NCBI RefSeq assembly: GCF_004341885.1
Contig: NZ_SLVX01000004.1
Coordinates: forward strand, 280,718 to 344,717
DNA length: 64,000 bases
From: Shinella granuli
GTDB lineage: Bacteria; Pseudomonadota; Alphaproteobacteria; Rhizobiales; Rhizobiaceae
Reading direction: 5' to 3'
Shown here: in pieces, positions 62,227 to 64,000 of the stretch
How positions within the stretch are numbered: position 1 is the first letter of the stretch
Layout of the letters: the number at the start of each line of letters is the position of its first letter
Notes under the pieces: model-generated
The model's database searches: none
Told to the model about the DNA's origin: nothing
What the model saw: the letters and a program-made list of their open reading frames with translations, nothing else
Program-made: the position numbers and the translations under genes

Positions 62227-63660
62227 ATGAGCGCCGCCCTTGACGCCAGCTATATCCCCGAACTGGAGCAGGAGGTGCTTGGCGCCCTTCTCCTCTCCGG
62301 TGACGTCAAACACGTACCCGGCTCTTTGGAGCCGGGACACTTCATCGAACCCTTCCACCGCGATTTGTTCGCCAGCATGAAGCAGGCGGCAGACCAATAT
62401 CGTTCCGTCCGCTTGGATCTCGTTCGCAACGTGCTGGCCGCGACCGTCGACATGGAGCGGATAGCCAAGCAGCTCGGCATTCCCGTTCCCGAGTACCTCG
62501 CCCGCCTGGTCGGTGGCACCGTGCGCGGCGCCGCCGGGCTGAAGGACAGCGTTCCCGCCATGATGCACCAGTGGGCGCGCTTCTCGTTGGGGCGCGAGGC
62601 CGAACGCGCGCTGCTCGCCGCCGCTGATCCAGGTACCAGCCCGGCGGATATCATCCGCACCGCCACCCAGACCTTCGATGATGTGTCGTCTGCTCTCCGC
62701 CGTGGCAGGCACCGCAAGACCCTGTTCAGCATCGGCGAGGCTTCGGACAATGCTGTCTCTGCAGTGTCTGAAGCCATGAAGCAGGGCGGCGGCCTCACGG
62801 GCACCACCTGGGGCCTCACCGACGTAAACCGCGCCACGGGTGGAATACAGGCGGGGGAGATGACCATCATCGGCGCTCGCCCGTCTATGGGCAAAACGGC
62901 CGTCGCCCTCTCCATCGCCATCCAGGCGGCGCAGGCCGGTGCCGGTGTAGGATTTATCTCGCTGGAGATGGCCGCACGCTCCTTAGCCTTGCGTGCCCTG
63001 ACCGACATTGCCTTCAACGAACATGGTTCGATCGCCTATGCCGACCTCTTGACCGGTCGCGTCAGCGAAGCCGATTTCGAAAGGATCGTCCTGGCGCAAC
63101 GCAAGCTGGATACGCTTCCGTTGATGATCGAGGATGCTTCCGGCCTGTCCATGCCCGAGATCCGCGCCAAGGTGGATCGCATGGCCGAGAACGCCGAGCG
63201 GGCCGGCACGCCGCTCAAGGTGCTGGCGGTGGACTATCTCCAGCTCATCGCTGCCTCGGCACGCTATCAGGGCAACCGCACGGCGGAAATCACCGAGATA
63301 TCGGCCGGCCTGCGCAATCTCGCCCGTGAATACAATGTGGCGGTGCTGGCGCTCTCGCAGTTGTCGCGTCAGGTCGAGAGCCGAGACGACAAGCGCCCGA
63401 TGCTCTCGGATCTGCGGGAAAGCGGCTCGATCGAACAGGACGCCGATACGGTTATCTTCCTGTTCCGCGAGGCCTACTATCTCGGCAAGGCCAAGGGAAA
63501 GAACGCCGACGAAGAGGCCGACCGCATGGAGAAGCTTGCGGCCTGCCAGAACAAGCTTGAATTCATCATCGCCAAGCAGCGGATGGGCGCCACCAGGACG
63601 GTGGACCTGTTCATCGACGTTGCCAGTTCCGCGGTGAGAAACGCAGCGAGGGCGATGTAA
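62227..63660 (+). CDS. dnaB: Replicative DNA helicase, DnaB-like (phage type)
   Basis: The 477-residue protein has the DnaB N-terminal domain (PELEQEVLGALLLSGD) and RecA-like domain: Walker A GARPSMGKTAVALSIA near residue 220, LAVDYLQLIAAS (Walker B) near 337, and the arginine region DLRESGSIEQDADTVIFLFRE. It unwinds DNA at the replication fork. The host copy would lie elsewhere; the location in the element argues for a phage or plasmid helicase. The stop overlaps the next ATG by one base. Confidence 0.92.
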   Translation: MSAALDASYIPELEQEVLGALLLSGDVKHVPGSLEPGHFIEPFHRDLFASMKQAADQYRSVRLDLVRNVLAATVDMERIAKQLGIPVPEYLARLVGGTVRGAAGLKDSVPAMMHQWARFSLGREAERALLAAADPGTSPADIIRTATQTFDDVSSALRRGRHRKTLFSIGEASDNAVSAVSEAMKQGGGLTGTTWGLTDVNRATGGIQAGEMTIIGARPSMGKTAVALSIAIQAAQAGAGVGFISLEMAARSLALRALTDIAFNEHGSIAYADLLTGRVSEADFERIVLAQRKLDTLPLMIEDASGLSMPEIRAKVDRMAENAERAGTPLKVLAVDYLQLIAASARYQGNRTAEITEISAGLRNLAREYNVAVLALSQLSRQVESRDDKRPMLSDLRESGSIEQDADTVIFLFREAYYLGKAKGKNADEEADRMEKLAACQNKLEFIIAKQRMGATRTVDLFIDVASSAVRNAARAM

Positions 63661-63923
63661 TGGCACGAATTCGCACCATCAAACCCGAATTTTTCAAGCA
63701 TGAAGGTATCTTCGACGCCGAGCAGGAAACGGGGTTGCCCTTGCGCCTCGCGTTCGCCGGCCTCTGGACCCAATGCGACCGGGAGGGGCGTTTTGCCTGG
63801 CGGCCGCGCCAGCTCAAAGTGGACATTCTGCCCTATGACGAACTGGACTTTTTACGCGTGCTCGACGCGTTGGCCACGCGTGGTTTCATTGTGAAATACG
63901 CGTCGGTGTCAACGGCGGAGTAA
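63660..63923 (+). pseudogene. Phage-type replication-associated protein, interrupted at its 3' end
   Basis: The 87 residues start MARIRTIKPEFFKHEGIFDA and include LAFAGLWTQCDREGRFAWRP and DELDFLRVLDALATRGFIVKY, the N-terminal part of a phage protein I expect at about 200 residues or more, usually next to helicase genes. The frame ends with seven codons that come from the IS-like end beginning at 63907. It is thus a truncated copy. Confidence 0.7.
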
Positions 63924-64000
63924 AAACCGGCCACGGGGCGGAGCAAAAGTCGGCCACTGCGGCGCCGGCCTGAGACCGCCGGGAGGGCTTAAGCCCGAGC
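63907..64000. mobile_element. End of an IS21-family-like insertion sequence (partial)
   Basis: Starting with TGTCAACGG, a 21-base unit is repeated: GGCGGAG-TAAAAACCGGCCAC (63914-63934) and GGCGGAG-CAAAAGTCGGCCAC (63937-63957). Multiple terminal repeats of this kind are typical of IS21 ends. The transposase genes would lie beyond the window. Confidence 0.6.

Larger units (their letters stand above)
58955..64000 (+). mobile_element. Integrative element (prophage or island), left end and first genes
   Basis: The region runs from a tRNA-like attachment site through a tyrosine integrase, an unknown gene, an AlpA-type regulator, small genes and a DnaB-like helicase to an interrupted phage-type gene. 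The right end is outside the window. The order integrase, regulator, helicase suggests a prophage-like or satellite element. Confidence 0.75.

Overview
The window is GC-rich alphaproteobacterial chromosome, most likely Rhizobiaceae (Rhizobium/Shinella/Ensifer-like). The evidence is a PodJ-type polarity protein, several HWE/HisKA_2 kinases, rhizobial small-protein families (DUF2934, DUF6460, DUF6481), a TauE/TIGR02186 pair and rhizobial palindromic intergenic repeats. All calls come from reading the sequence; no database search was run.

Layout. 1-2206: end of a two-component operon (kinase fragment, single-domain regulator, receiver-kinase). 2281-3901: small genes including rpsU and cspA. 4241-9646: fatty-acid beta-oxidation operon fadE-fadA-fadJ behind a perfect palindromic operator. 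10139-14038: podJ. 14554-16271: TauE-like exporter pair. 16275-25626: stress protein, HxlR regulator with divergent reductase, PdeM/Lhr-like repair pair, YitT, methyltransferase, CAP lipoprotein, MATE pump. 25765-31963: pyrD, then a LuxR-type regulator convergent with an SSS-symporter/hybrid kinase (CrbS/CrbR-like). 32149-33524: mscL and an orphan ParB-like protein. 33733-42777: an arginine-type uptake and catabolism locus (aruI, aruH, TetR, a deiminase-fold hydrolase, four ABC genes and an M20 hydrolase). 43380-46694: two tandem secreted small proteins and a cyanide-insensitive-type bd oxidase with a tiny third subunit. 47028-50911: chorismate mutase, galE, an ATPase, an aminotransferase and a phosphatase.

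50970-57056 is an accessory stretch of very small genes with the most unusual signals. Three separate small-gene units begin with nearly the same roughly 80-base leader, which runs through the ribosome binding site into the first three codons. Two of these units open with 38-40 residue membrane proteins whose stop codons overlap a GTG start. An identical 18-mer lies in the 3' regions of both cspA paralogues and at a third place, each time about 26 bases before a terminator. A truncated transglutaminase is also here.

From about 58955 to the right edge lies an integrative element: a 16-base sequence resembling a tRNA 3' end, a tyrosine integrase, a hypothetical gene, a cluster of five TGCGCA boxes, an AlpA-like regulator, small genes, a DnaB-type helicase, and a phage-type gene cut off by what looks like the end of an IS21-family insertion.
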